Shown: positions 8,853 through 18,204, numbered from the stretch's first letter. The stretch is DNA of 64,000 bases from Algoriphagus sp. Y33 (GCF_014838715.1 NZ_CP061947.1:5446001-5510000); one strand, 5' to 3'. The notes: generated by a model not told the origin, from the letters alone. Numbers and translations are program-made.

Positions 8853-9716
8853 TTACTTCCTTCCAAGCTGAAATGACCTTGCCACATTAAATCCGAAATG
8901 AATATCCCCATCAAAGAAATTTCCCTGAGTGGAGGGGATGAAGCCGGCAGGAGTCATTTCGTTGGAATTGGTAAAATGCAGTTGGAATACATGGCCACCT
9001 GTTTCTATATCTACCCCTATCCCAAGGGAATTATGCCCTGGTAGCTCTTTTCCAAACCTATAGTAATATTCTCCTGTCAGACTGACTCTTCTTGAGAGTG
9101 CCAATCTGCTGCTTATCCCCAGTGCTGCCAGATTATTGGGGTCTGTTTGCGTGGAAACCAAGTTTCTGTGAACCAACGTGGGCATAAGTTGCAAAGAAAA
9201 TAAGGGGCTGAACTTACGGGCTACTATAACTTGATGAACGTATCGGAGCCTTCGCTGGAAAGTCATGGGTAACTCAGGTCTTTTAAGGCTATAGAGAGAG
9301 AGATCACTTACCCAAGTAGCAGAGAGTGGCATTCCTTCGGTTTTTTGTTCTAAAATCCGACCTTTTACAAATCCGTCGTATACTTTGTTGACAGAATTTC
9401 TGCCAAATCCCACCGTAATCCGATCCGAAAAAGAGTACTCCAATCCCAGCCTTACATTTGAATCATCCAGACCAAACAGATTGTATCCTCCGGAATTTAT
9501 TCTTCCAAATCGGTGAGAGATAATGACATCGAGGTTCCCCTTTCCCCTGGTTTCTACCGATTGACCGTTGATTATCCGAGTCCCCTTGAACGTACCCAAA
9601 ACAGTTTCCGGCTCCACGCCGGATTGCGCTCTCAGTTGCTCCAGCATATCCTGACTTTGGGCAGAAAGGGTGATAAGTAAAACAAATAAAATGAGGTAGT
9701 GCTTTTTTAAATCCAT
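8853..9716 (-). CDS. DUF5777 family outer-membrane beta-barrel protein
   Basis: A 287-residue exported protein: signal peptide to about residue 21 (SAQSQ), then GTFKGTRIINGQSVETRGKG followed by VIISHRFGRINSGGYNLFGLDD, the recognisable start of DUF5777 proteins, and alternating strands typical of an outer-membrane barrel. The start ATG at 9716 overlaps the stop of the YceI gene (TAATG), which points to translational coupling. It is the last gene of a three-gene minus-strand operon with a c-type haem lipoprotein and YceI. DUF5777 function is unknown; context suggests a role with periplasmic redox or lipid-carrier proteins. Confidence 0.8.
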   Translation of the reverse strand: MDLKKHYLILFVLLITLSAQSQDMLEQLRAQSGVEPETVLGTFKGTRIINGQSVETRGKGNLDVIISHRFGRINSGGYNLFGLDDSNVRLGLEYSFSDRITVGFGRNSVNKVYDGFVKGRILEQKTEGMPLSATWVSDLSLYSLKRPELPMTFQRRLRYVHQVIVARKFSPLFSLQLMPTLVHRNLVSTQTDPNNLAALGISSRLALSRRVSLTGEYYYRFGKELPGHNSLGIGVDIETGGHVFQLHFTNSNEMTPAGFIPSTQGNFFDGDIHFGFNVARSFQLGRK

Positions 9717-10252
9717 TAGTTTTGGCTTTTAAATTCAAATTTTATACTTACCTCTACCTCTTCGGCTATATTTTGAAACATGAGCCGGGGGATTTCAATA
9801 TCGTAATCTTCCAATACGACATTAAAGACTGCTTGCATCTCTATTTTTCCACTCTTCTCCGTGATGGTTCCTTGGATTTTCACCGGCTTGGTTACACCAT
9901 GTATAGTAAGCTCCCCTTCAGCCACGGCATCGGATTGAGAACTTCCCCGTGTATATCCGGATATTTTTCCCCGAAAATAAGCTTCAGGGAATTTGTCGGA
10001 TTCCAGGTAGTTTTCATTGAAATGTTCCTTCATTAGGGATTTTCTAAACTCAAATGCAGCGATGGGAATAAGAAAAACGGCTTCCCCACTTACCGGATCG
10101 AAAACCGCCGTGGCTTTTTTGTTCGTTGCAGTGATGTCTTCTATTAATGCACTGCTAAAAAAGCGGACGTAACCCGATTCTGAGCGCAGGGATTGACCAT
10201 GAACCTGCATTGCCATGGAGAGAAGAAAGGATAAAAGGACTAATCTTTTCAT
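9716..10252 (-). CDS. YceI family periplasmic lipid-binding protein
   Basis: A 178-residue protein with a signal peptide (cleavage near VHGQ, residue 20) and a lipocalin-like YceI domain: AAFEFRKSLMKEHFNENYLESDKFPEAYF is the family's central segment, followed by GELTIHGVTKPVKIQGTI. YceI proteins bind isoprenoid quinones or other long lipids in the periplasm. It sits 3 bp after the haem lipoprotein gene and overlaps the DUF5777 gene by TAATG, so all three are one transcript. The haem partner makes a quinone-linked electron path plausible, but this is inference. Confidence 0.85.
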   Translation of the reverse strand: MKRLVLLSFLLSMAMQVHGQSLRSESGYVRFFSSALIEDITATNKKATAVFDPVSGEAVFLIPIAAFEFRKSLMKEHFNENYLESDKFPEAYFRGKISGYTRGSSQSDAVAEGELTIHGVTKPVKIQGTITEKSGKIEMQAVFNVVLEDYDIEIPRLMFQNIAEEVEVSIKFEFKSQN

Positions 10253-10255
10253 AAT

Positions 10256-10642
10256 TTAGTTGTCTTTTGCTCCACCACTTACCCAGCAAAAGATGAGTTC
10301 TTTTTGTTCGCTGCTGAGTGATCTGCCCGAACTGGATGGAGGCATAGTTCCCGATTGGGTATTGGAGCTGATTAGGGAGGCAAACTGTATGATGTTATCA
10401 TCTACCGTAAAATCTACCCTACCTGTACCTGCCACATGGCAGCCGGATACTGCACAGCTTTGCTGAAGTATGGGAATGATATCGGCCGAAAGCGATGCAC
10501 TACTGTCCTCACACCTATCTGTAGTGGGAGGAGGCAACTGATCTTCCGACTCGGAAGAGCAGGAGATGGAAATAAGGAGTAACGCTGCGAAACTCGCCAA
10601 AATGGCCCACTGGTGTTTTTGAATTGAAATGTTCGTTTGCAT
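10256..10642 (-). CDS. Small c-type cytochrome-like lipoprotein
   Basis: A 128-residue lipoprotein: hydrophobic leader and lipobox ISISC at residue 28, then a short domain with CAVSGCH, a CxxxxCH haem-attachment motif (four residues between the cysteines instead of two), and GTMPPSSSGR offering a possible axial Met. This pattern is seen in many Bacteroidota proteins predicted to be cytochrome c-like. Only one haem site is present. It is first in the operon with YceI and DUF5777. Whether haem is really attached at a CX4CH site needs testing; a structural domain without haem is the alternative. Confidence 0.7.
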   Translation of the reverse strand: MQTNISIQKHQWAILASFAALLLISISCSSESEDQLPPPTTDRCEDSSASLSADIIPILQQSCAVSGCHVAGTGRVDFTVDDNIIQFASLISSNTQSGTMPPSSSGRSLSSEQKELIFCWVSGGAKDN

Positions 10643-10733
10643 GGTAAGTAAGGTTTGGTTTTTTATTAGACAACTAGATTTCTGCCACTCCCTGAAATGG
10701 AGAGCGCAACTTGATTAAGATTATTTCTGATTA

Positions 10734-12020
10734 TTACCTTTTTGGCAGGTTTGGGTAAAATTTAAGTCCTACAAATAAACCGGTGCTTTTCAGGGAAATG
10801 TCTCCTTCTCCCACACCGGTGATGGGTACTTTGAAGTAGGGTTCCACCTGTACGCTTAATTTATTTCCTAATTTTCTTTCGTATCCCACACTGAAATTGA
10901 CTACACCAAAGAAATGGTTATTGGCTCCCTTGAAATCTAATTCATGGGAATAGGGGTAGCCAGTTTGGATATTCCTGTATTCCAGTTTATAATGTTCCCT
11001 GAGCATCAAATAGGAAGAAAGTCCTGCGCTGGCAAAAAACCGCTGAAGCTTGCCTTCAATTGGATAAAATCTCACGTTGAGAGGAATATCCAAAATGTCA
11101 CATTCGCCTAGCACTCTGTCAGGCTGATCACCGTAGCCAAGTTGATACCCATCATCAGCACTGTAGGGTTTAAAGGAATAGAAGACTCCGCTGGCAATAC
11201 TGATTTGAGGTCGCAGAAAGTACTCAGCACCTATTCCTACGGCTTGACCTGCCTTCCCTACTTGGTTCAGTTTGATCCCGCTCAGATCCGGAGCAGCCTG
11301 AAGAGAGACGTTGAATTTACCCGCAAATTGCTTGTTCCTTTTTTCCTTTACCTCTTCATGGTTTGTGTGTGTCTCTTCGATTTCGCTAATTTGGGAAGCA
11401 TTTTTTTTGAGAGGAAAGGCTCCTAAGTCCACTAGAGGTATTTGATTGATCTCCCATATTATTAGTGGATTGTTTTCCGGGTTTTTGAAACTTGAAATTA
11501 CCGGAATGGTGGATGTCCTACCCCGTGTCCATAGTTGGCCTTTCTTGCCTGCTTGGATGACCTTTACTGAATTTTTTGAATTCTGAATTTGGGTGTTTAC
11601 CGAAGAATTCCCGACTGACCCCATAGACAACTTATTGTTGATGTCGGGTATTATGGGGTTTTCCCCTACTTGGGCTGAATGATCCATTACTTGGGTTTTC
11701 TCAGACCTTTCAGAATCCCCTGAATTCAGGATGGACAGTTTATTTTGTGTTTCATAGGCAATCCTATTTTGGTCTGCATCTAGATCTTCCTGATGAGAGT
11801 TCCAGATTGACAGCGAAATCATTGAACTTAGTAATATTGCTCCAGCCCAGCCCAATCCTTTACTTCCAAGCCAAGAAGCTGGGGGAGTGGAAATTTGATC
11901 AAGACGGGCTTGCATGTCTTCCCAATCCTCCTCAGAGAAAGGAATCTCGGCAGAGTCAGATATTTTCCTCAGAATGTCATCCAGCTCCTTATCACTCCTA
12001 TCGTAGGATTTCTTTCTCAT
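10734..12020 (-). CDS. Anti-sigma-like N-terminus fused through one membrane span to an OmpA-type beta-barrel domain
   Basis: A 428-residue protein in three parts: a cytoplasmic acidic head of about 50 residues (DKELDDILRKISDSAEIPFSEEDWEDM), one transmembrane span (about 53-71, GWAGAILLSSMISLSIW), a polar linker of about 170 residues, and a C-terminal beta-barrel of the OMP_b-brl type (AEYFLRPQISIASGVFYSF to the end). It overlaps the ECF sigma gene upstream by 23 nt, the arrangement of a sigma factor and its regulator. The head and overlap suggest it controls that sigma factor; the barrel may fold in the periplasm or outer membrane. The partner sigma gene is frameshifted here. Confidence 0.7.
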   Translation of the reverse strand: MRKKSYDRSDKELDDILRKISDSAEIPFSEEDWEDMQARLDQISTPPASWLGSKGLGWAGAILLSSMISLSIWNSHQEDLDADQNRIAYETQNKLSILNSGDSERSEKTQVMDHSAQVGENPIIPDINNKLSMGSVGNSSVNTQIQNSKNSVKVIQAGKKGQLWTRGRTSTIPVISSFKNPENNPLIIWEINQIPLVDLGAFPLKKNASQISEIEETHTNHEEVKEKRNKQFAGKFNVSLQAAPDLSGIKLNQVGKAGQAVGIGAEYFLRPQISIASGVFYSFKPYSADDGYQLGYGDQPDRVLGECDILDIPLNVRFYPIEGKLQRFFASAGLSSYLMLREHYKLEYRNIQTGYPYSHELDFKGANNHFFGVVNFSVGYERKLGNKLSVQVEPYFKVPITGVGEGDISLKSTGLFVGLKFYPNLPKR

Positions 12021-12557
12021 GGTTCCTGGGTTTTAACAGCTCTCTTAATTTTTCTCTTGCACGGGAAAGATTGGATTTGGAGGTTCCAATACTGATATCC
12101 ATCATCCCTGCTATTTCTTCGTGGGTATATCCATCCAGAATGTAGAGATTGAATACCGTACGATATGCTGTGGGTAATCTCTGGATCAACCGGGCCAGTT
12201 CATCGTACTGCATGTCATCCAAAGCGCTTGGCTGGGAATCTTTTGATTCGGGAATAAATTCGAAACCTGTTTCATGGACTTGCTGTTGGTGCTTTTTATA
12301 ATAATTGATACAGAGATTCACCAATACTTTTCTAAACCATGGTTTGAATGGTTTATCGGGATTGTATTTTTTAGGGTCGGCAAACAGCACCATGAATCCA
12401 TCATGCAGGATTCCTTTGCTCCTTCACGGCTAGAAGTATACCTAAGGCATATACTCATCCCATAACTGTAATAGAGTCTATACAGTACCTCTTGGTCTTT
12501 ACGGTTTTTATTTACCAGACCTTGCCAGATTTTTTTGTCCAGAATTTCAGATTTCAC
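11998..12557 (-). pseudogene. ECF sigma-70 factor with a single-base frameshift
   Basis: Two overlapping frames together make one ECF sigma factor of about 185 residues. The first (from ATG at 12557) gives sigma region 2 start (KIWQGLVNKNRKDQEVLYRLYYSYGM to SSREGAKE). The second gives the rest of region 2 (HDGFMVLFADPKKY), then region 4 (LPTAYRTVFNLYILDGYTHEEIAGMM; GTSKSNLSRAREKLRELL). Adding one base near 12410-12413 (AAGGAATCC to AAGGAAATCC on the minus strand) joins them as EGAKEILHDGFMVLF, a normal region 2 sequence. This is a real mutation or an assembly error. It overlaps the anti-sigma-like gene by 23 nt. Confidence 0.8.
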
Positions 12558-12711
12558 ATTGCCAAGCTTGCTCTAGCCCATACAAGAGGATTTATAAATT
12601 GGTTGCGTGGGTAATTAAAAATAAGTAAAGTCTTTTTCTTTAAATGTTTTCTAAGGTTCTCGATTGGTGAGTTTGCCGAATTGCTGTGCTTTGTGGTTTT
12701 AGGGACTTCTC

Positions 12712-12739
12712 AAAAAAATAGCCGGGATTTCCCGGCTAT
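12712..12739 (-). terminator. Terminator of the susC-susD operon
   Basis: ATAGCCGGG (12718-12726) and CCCGGCTAT (12731-12739) form a perfect 9-bp stem with a 4-nt loop. On the minus strand it runs into six T (12712-12717 as A on plus), 26 bp beyond the susD stop. Confidence 0.85.
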
Positions 12740-12764
12740 TCAGATTATAGGTTAGAATTATTGT

Positions 12765-14285
12765 TTAATACCCGGGATTTTGATCGGCATTTGTTAGTGC
12801 AGAATTGTTATCCAGTTCTACGGTTGGGAGAGGAAGTAGGTCATTTCTGGATTGGTAGCCTGCAATAGGTTCACTCTCCAAAAAGCCCAATCGTCTCCAT
12901 CTTCGTATATCACGGTTTCTAACTTGCTCACCAGGCATTTCTACTCTTCGCTCATGCTGAATTGCTATGCGGGTTTGTTCTTTTGTTCCTGTTGGAAACT
13001 GTGCTGTTGGATATTCAGGCATTTTTACATCCGCCCTGTTTCTGGTCATATTGAGGTAAGGCAAGGCTGCTGAGGGGCCTGTGAGCTCATTTTCCACCTC
13101 TGCCATCATCAGCAATACATCTGCGTACCTGATCACTCGGAAATTGATGCCCGACTGGGTATTTTCATTATCTCTCTTGTAGATCGTCTGATATTTTCTC
13201 CAGCTTGGCTTATTAAAATCACCTTGTACCGTAGTTTCGTCCAGTACACTTGCTCCGGCATTGAACGTATCGCCCAGGCGATAGAAGTTATAACTCATTC
13301 TTGGGTCTTCTTTTGGAGCTCCATTGGACGGTTTTTCGAATTCAGCCACCAATCCCGTGTTTGGTATCAAGTTTCTCCACGCATTTGGGCCATATTCCTG
13401 TCCTCTGAATGTCACTTCAGCTATACCTGTGCCATCAGCATTCCATCCGCCTTCATTTCCAAAGGATTCCGTAAACTGGACTTCCCAGATAGACTCAGAG
13501 TTATTTTCATTTTCCTCCTCGAAATTATCCAGATACCGGTCAGTCAACGAATATTGATTTGAGTTGATAATCTCCGTGAGGAAAGGTTTTGCCCCTGCGA
13601 AATCACCCTGAAACAAGAGAAGCTTTGCAGCAACTGCCTGGGCTGCGCCTTTACTTGCCCTTCCCACATCGGTTCCAGAATAGGTAGAACTCAAAGGAAG
13701 CCTTGAGATTGCCTCATTGAGATCGCTCAGAGATTGCGCAAATGACTGCTCCTGAGTAGATCTTGGCAGCCCCTCAGGGGTGCTGGCAGTAGATAGCATC
13801 AATGGAACGCCTCCCCATAAAGTGGATAGCTCATAGAATGCTAAACCCCTTAAGAAATAGGCTTCTCCTACGATTCTAGAACGGAGTGCATCGGTAATGT
13901 TATCCGTTGCATTATCTGCGTTTTCCAGAACGAGGTTGGCACGGTGGATCAATCGATACCATCCTCTCCAATTAGCCTCTATTAGAGGATTAGAGCCATC
14001 AAAGCCGTGATTTAGCATTTGCGCTCTAGGCGCCTCAAGTTGTGCGCCTCCACTTTCTACATCGTCTGATAGCAGATCGTGAAGGAAGAAATACTCTCTA
14101 TTGTATAAATTATTTCCCTGAAGCGTGGCATAAACAGCATTGACTGCTGCTACAAGTTGAGGACCGGTACGGTAGAATGTCTCAGTTCCCAATTGGTTGG
14201 GATTAACCGGATTCAATACCTCCTCATCACAGGCGATCATACCAACAGACATGATAATTGCCAAAAGTGTGGATCTTGTTTTCAT
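12765..14285 (-). CDS. SusD/RagB family outer-membrane lipoprotein
   Basis: A 506-residue lipoprotein: lipobox VGMIAC at residue 19, then the N-terminal TPR-rich SusD region (GTETFYRTGPQLVAAVNAVYATLQG; SRIVGEAYFLRGLAFYELSTLWGGVPL) and the C-terminal SusD_RagB domain (FRVIRYADVLLMMAEVENEL; AIQHERRVEMPGEQVR; DIRRWRR). It caps the SusC channel next door and binds the nutrient. No glycosidase or peptidase lies beside the pair, so the substrate (sugar or peptide) cannot be named. Start 18 bp after susC; a strong terminator follows. Not associated in position with an intact sigma factor, although the broken ECF gene is next. Confidence 0.93.
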   Translation of the reverse strand: MKTRSTLLAIIMSVGMIACDEEVLNPVNPNQLGTETFYRTGPQLVAAVNAVYATLQGNNLYNREYFFLHDLLSDDVESGGAQLEAPRAQMLNHGFDGSNPLIEANWRGWYRLIHRANLVLENADNATDNITDALRSRIVGEAYFLRGLAFYELSTLWGGVPLMLSTASTPEGLPRSTQEQSFAQSLSDLNEAISRLPLSSTYSGTDVGRASKGAAQAVAAKLLLFQGDFAGAKPFLTEIINSNQYSLTDRYLDNFEEENENNSESIWEVQFTESFGNEGGWNADGTGIAEVTFRGQEYGPNAWRNLIPNTGLVAEFEKPSNGAPKEDPRMSYNFYRLGDTFNAGASVLDETTVQGDFNKPSWRKYQTIYKRDNENTQSGINFRVIRYADVLLMMAEVENELTGPSAALPYLNMTRNRADVKMPEYPTAQFPTGTKEQTRIAIQHERRVEMPGEQVRNRDIRRWRRLGFLESEPIAGYQSRNDLLPLPTVELDNNSALTNADQNPGY

Positions 14286-14303
14286 GATTTTTCCTTTTAT
14301 AAA

Positions 14304-17300
14304 TTAAAATGCAAGTTGAATTCCTCCCATGATTGTACGTGCTGCCGGAAACTGCCCATAATCAATCCCGGAACCAAGGGATGAATTGATGCCTGTTCTT
14401 ACTCCTATTTCCGGATCATATCCGGAATACCCTGTGAATGTCAGCAGGTTTTGGGCAGATACATATACCCTAAGTTTGGAAATAGTCCCTTTGCTCCAAG
14501 TCTCTAAAACAGTGTTAGGGATACTATAGCCCAAGGAGATGTTTTTCAAACGGAGATAAGAGCCATCTTCTACGAATCTGGAACTTGCCCTGGCGTTTCT
14601 ATTAGGGTCACCTGAAATTGCACGCGGTACGTCAGTGTTGGTATTGCTAGGCGTCCAGCGGTCAAGAACCACATCACTCGCGCCAAACAGACGAGTCATA
14701 CCTTCGGTATGGTAACGAAGATTGTTGAATATTTCATTACCTGATACACCTTGCCAGAACATAGTAAAGTCAAATCCTTTGTAGGAGGCATTAACATTTA
14801 AACCATAGGTAAAGTCAGGCAGATAGTGGCCTAAGTTTACTCTATCGTTAGCATCGATGATCCCATCGCCATTAATATCTCTAAATCGGATATCACCTGC
14901 GGCTGTATGTATAGTAGGGTCATAGTCACTTAGATCGTCCGGTAGGTTTTGCCTTGGGGCGGATTGAGCCTCTTCATTATTCTGAAATATGCCGTCCACT
15001 TCCCATCCATAGAAATATGCAATAGGCTGACCTTCTTCGGTAAGAGTCATGGCATCTCCTTGGAAATCTGGTCCAAATATAGTGCTCCCTGTCCCTAGAG
15101 AAGTCAATTCATTGGTTACAAATCCCATATTACCGTTGATCCCCATTTGAAAATCGCCTTTACGTAGATCGTATCCGGCTGTTATTTCAAAACCGGAATT
15201 CTTTACAGTTCCTACATTGGCTACCGGTGCTCCATCATATCCTAAGGAAGGCGGAATAGGTACTCCGAGAAGCATGCCTTCTGTGGTATTCTCATAAATT
15301 TCTAAGGACAGATTGAACTGGTCATTGAATAAACCTAAATCTAAACCCAGATTTTTCATGATCGTGGTTTCCCATTTCAATTCTGCGTTGGCAAGGGCTG
15401 TAATAGTACTACCGGTAAGTAGATTGTCGTCAAAATTGTAAAACAAATTGGAGTTGATGGTGGCCTGATAGGCATAGTCTCCTATTCTGTCATTTCCGGT
15501 CTCCCCGTAACTTGCCCGTAACTTCAAATCACTCACAGCCGTCAGGCTTTTCATAAATCCCTCTTCGCTAATTCTCCAGCCTAAGGATACGGAGGGGAAA
15601 GTACCCCACTTATTGTCAGGGCCAAACCTTGAGCCACCATCTCTCCTGATACTTGCACTTACCAGGTATTTCTGCGCATAGTCATAATTAACCCGTCCTA
15701 CATAGGATATCAGCGAGTATTCTGTACGGGAACTTGTGGTCGTCTGGTTTTCTACTCCTTGAAGTTCTCTTACATCATTGGTCAGCGAGTTTTGTCCTTG
15801 TCCATTTAAGCTAGTAGATATGGAAGTTTGTCTCTCAATTACTCCCAATAGATCAATGTGGTGTTTGCCAAAATCTTTCTCATAGGTCAGCTGATTGCTG
15901 AAAAGTGGAGATACAAAATTTGTTTTAGTCTTGGAGATTGTAGCAAAAGGGGAAACACTAAAGTCTCCTGCATTGAAACTAGGGCTGTATTGGAGATTAT
16001 CCCCCATTCCCACATCCAAACCTACCAGAAATTTATAGTCTAGTCCTTTTAGGATATTTACGCTGACATAAGCCGAGCCTAAGATTTTGTATTCCTGACT
16101 GTTGTTTTCCCTCAGTTCGGCATTAAGTACCGGGTTCTCTGGATCAGAACCATCCACTCTATCGGAAGCTCTGAACCCACCCAGCCTTGAAGCATCCCGG
16201 ACAGGAATGTAAGGGACGGCTTTTACTATATGCTCCAATTGACTCCTGCCCCCGGAAAAAGGCTCAATATTTCTATTGGAATAGGCAATAGTCAGTGTCT
16301 GACCTATTTTCACTCTGTTGTTGACTTTGTATTCAGTATTCGAGCGCATAGATACCCGCTCGAAATCTGTCCCTCTCATGATACCTTCCTGGGCGAAATA
16401 GCCCAGAGAGAAATTGTAGAGGACATTGTCAGTACCACCTGATATTCCTAGGTTGTAGTCCTGGATAGGGGAGGTACGGAACATCTCATCCTGGTAGTCA
16501 ATATCATTATTGGCAAATTCTCCCAGATTGTCAAACCGTGCTGGAGCTTCATCACCTGCATTGGCCAATAACTCTCTACCGAATGCTATGTATTGATCTC
16601 TATTAAGAATGTCAAGGGTTTTCCAGGCTTGCTGAGATCCATAATAGGCATCCATGGTCACTAGCGGCTTTCCTTTTTTACCTTTTTTGGTTGTCACCAA
16701 GATCACACCGTTTGCTCCCCTAGAGCCATAGATGGCAGCTGTGGAGGCATCCTTGAGAACCTCTATGGACTCTATGTCTGCAGGGTTGATTTCATTTAAT
16801 CCTCCTGCTGGCATCCCGTCAATAACATACAAAGGATCATTGTTTCCGACAGTACCTATACCCCGAATCCTAACGATAGGATTGGTGCCTGGCGAGCCAG
16901 AGTTGGTGACGTTCACTCCGGCAGCACGGCCTTGAAGGGCCGATGCCAAACTTGGAACAGGCAAAGCCCGAATTTCGTCAGAGCCTACAGAGGAAATGGC
17001 TCCGGTTACTTTGGCTCGTTCTTGGGTGCCGTAGCCGACTACTACTACTTCCGAAAGGGAAGAAAGATCCTCTTCCAGCACTACACTCAATTCGCTGGAA
17101 TTTCCTACACGCACCTCTTTGGAGCTGTAGCCAATAAACGAGAATACTAGGATGGATTCGTCCGAGGGGACAGATAAGCTAAAGTTGCCCTCAATATCTG
17201 AGGCTGTACCGGTGGTGGTGCCCTTAATCAGTACATTCACACCAGGCATGGTTTCGCCGGTGGATGATTTGATCACGCCCCTGACATTTCTTCCTTGGGC

Positions 17301-17408
17301 GAGAATACTTCCTGTTGCGAAAATCAACAGGACAAGTGTGAGCAAAAAGCCATGAAAAAGGTTCCATGGAGGTAATGCCCGGGATTTTTGGTAAATCGGT
17401 TTACACAT
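14304..17408 (-). CDS. SusC/RagA family TonB-linked outer-membrane receptor
   Basis: A 1034-residue TonB-dependent transporter. Signal peptide (to about residue 38), carboxypeptidase-like domain (VRGVIKSSTGETMPGVNVLIKGT), the SusC TonB-box region SEVVVVGYGTQ, plug domain (GRAAGVNV; RIRGIGTVGNNDPLYVIDG; DASTAAIYGSRGANGVILVTT) and a 22-strand barrel ending in aromatic F. It imports the ligand captured by SusD using TonB energy. The long leader (MCKPIYQKSRALPPWNLF before the hydrophobic core) is usual in SusC proteins. It lacks an N-terminal STN domain, so direct anti-sigma signalling is not expected. Its mRNA leader contains a perfect 8-bp hairpin. Confidence 0.95.
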   Translation of the reverse strand: MCKPIYQKSRALPPWNLFHGFLLTLVLLIFATGSILAQGRNVRGVIKSSTGETMPGVNVLIKGTTTGTASDIEGNFSLSVPSDESILVFSFIGYSSKEVRVGNSSELSVVLEEDLSSLSEVVVVGYGTQERAKVTGAISSVGSDEIRALPVPSLASALQGRAAGVNVTNSGSPGTNPIVRIRGIGTVGNNDPLYVIDGMPAGGLNEINPADIESIEVLKDASTAAIYGSRGANGVILVTTKKGKKGKPLVTMDAYYGSQQAWKTLDILNRDQYIAFGRELLANAGDEAPARFDNLGEFANNDIDYQDEMFRTSPIQDYNLGISGGTDNVLYNFSLGYFAQEGIMRGTDFERVSMRSNTEYKVNNRVKIGQTLTIAYSNRNIEPFSGGRSQLEHIVKAVPYIPVRDASRLGGFRASDRVDGSDPENPVLNAELRENNSQEYKILGSAYVSVNILKGLDYKFLVGLDVGMGDNLQYSPSFNAGDFSVSPFATISKTKTNFVSPLFSNQLTYEKDFGKHHIDLLGVIERQTSISTSLNGQGQNSLTNDVRELQGVENQTTTSSRTEYSLISYVGRVNYDYAQKYLVSASIRRDGGSRFGPDNKWGTFPSVSLGWRISEEGFMKSLTAVSDLKLRASYGETGNDRIGDYAYQATINSNLFYNFDDNLLTGSTITALANAELKWETTIMKNLGLDLGLFNDQFNLSLEIYENTTEGMLLGVPIPPSLGYDGAPVANVGTVKNSGFEITAGYDLRKGDFQMGINGNMGFVTNELTSLGTGSTIFGPDFQGDAMTLTEEGQPIAYFYGWEVDGIFQNNEEAQSAPRQNLPDDLSDYDPTIHTAAGDIRFRDINGDGIIDANDRVNLGHYLPDFTYGLNVNASYKGFDFTMFWQGVSGNEIFNNLRYHTEGMTRLFGASDVVLDRWTPSNTNTDVPRAISGDPNRNARASSRFVEDGSYLRLKNISLGYSIPNTVLETWSKGTISKLRVYVSAQNLLTFTGYSGYDPEIGVRTGINSSLGSGIDYGQFPAARTIMGGIQLAF

Positions 17409-17712
17409 AAGTTAAGAAAATTTTTAACAGGTTCGTTTAACCTGTTAGGTTTGAGATGGGTAAATTGTAAAATCCTTATTTACAGGATTTGACTATGAAT
17501 GTAAGGATAAAAGTTTACCGCCAATAATATTCTGGATAAATATTAATTTCCGATATAATATGCCTGTAAATTAGCTATTTCCGCTATTTCATTATTTATT
17601 AACTAAGAATCTGATTTTGATAAAAAAAATAATAAATCAGTCCTTATTTAAAAAAATAATCTTGGAATGGGAAGGGGATATTGATAATATTCTTGCTAAG
17701 ACGGGTGCTTTG
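17409..17712 (-). promoter_or_regulatory. A/T-rich susC upstream region with leader hairpin
   Basis: No gene in 304 bp. In the susC leader, AACAGGTT (17426-17433) and AACCTGTT (17439-17446) form a perfect 8-bp inverted repeat with a 5-nt loop, 18 nt before the ATG; the right arm is also part of AACCT-GTT-AGGTT (17439-17451), a palindrome repeated elsewhere in the window. The two structures share bases and are mutually exclusive. The remainder is very A/T-rich with no clear -7 box. Confidence 0.5.
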
Positions 17713-18204
17713 TTATTTATTTAAAGTTCCCGTTTCCTGATTCTTCCCAAGAACTATGCTTTTGGGAGAATTTGCTTTAAAAAAAAATTGGACTACATTC
17801 TTTTGATCAGGGAAGTATTCAATCAGCAGCGAGTTTTTGACTTTGACAGAAGCAGGTTCTTTTATTCTTTCCGATTCTAGGTAGAACCATCCTGCATCTT
17901 CTTCTACTTCATATCCTATAAAATTTAGAGTGATCGCTTTGTCCTCTATCCAAATCAGATTCTGTGCTAGCAGGTAAGACTCAATTTGTTTGTTGAGCTT
18001 ATCCTTGTTGGCAGGATTCAGAAAATCAATGTGTTCATCATGATAGCCGCTCAAGGCAATTTCCAGATCATCCCAGAATATTTTCTGGGAAATCTCCAGC
18101 TGCTCCGTACGGGCATTCCATTTTATCTCTGTCAAACTGAGGTGAAAAGGGTGCATGGCTACCAGCCATCCCAAGCTGATCATGGATATGTAAAAGTGTT
18201 GCAT
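17713..18204 (-). CDS. DUF6702 family exported protein
   Basis: A 163-residue protein with an N-terminal signal-like segment (MQHFYISMISLGWLVAM) then HPFHLSLTEIKWNARTEQLEI, the typical DUF6702 opening, and a second half rich in beta strands ending NVVQFFFKANSPKSIVLGK. Function is unknown; the family regularly neighbours HupE/UreJ membrane proteins and M1 peptidases in Bacteroidota, as it does here, but in this window it is divergent from them, sharing the 83-bp intergenic region. Probably periplasmic. Confidence 0.75.
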   Translation of the reverse strand: MQHFYISMISLGWLVAMHPFHLSLTEIKWNARTEQLEISQKIFWDDLEIALSGYHDEHIDFLNPANKDKLNKQIESYLLAQNLIWIEDKAITLNFIGYEVEEDAGWFYLESERIKEPASVKVKNSLLIEYFPDQKNVVQFFFKANSPKSIVLGKNQETGTLNK

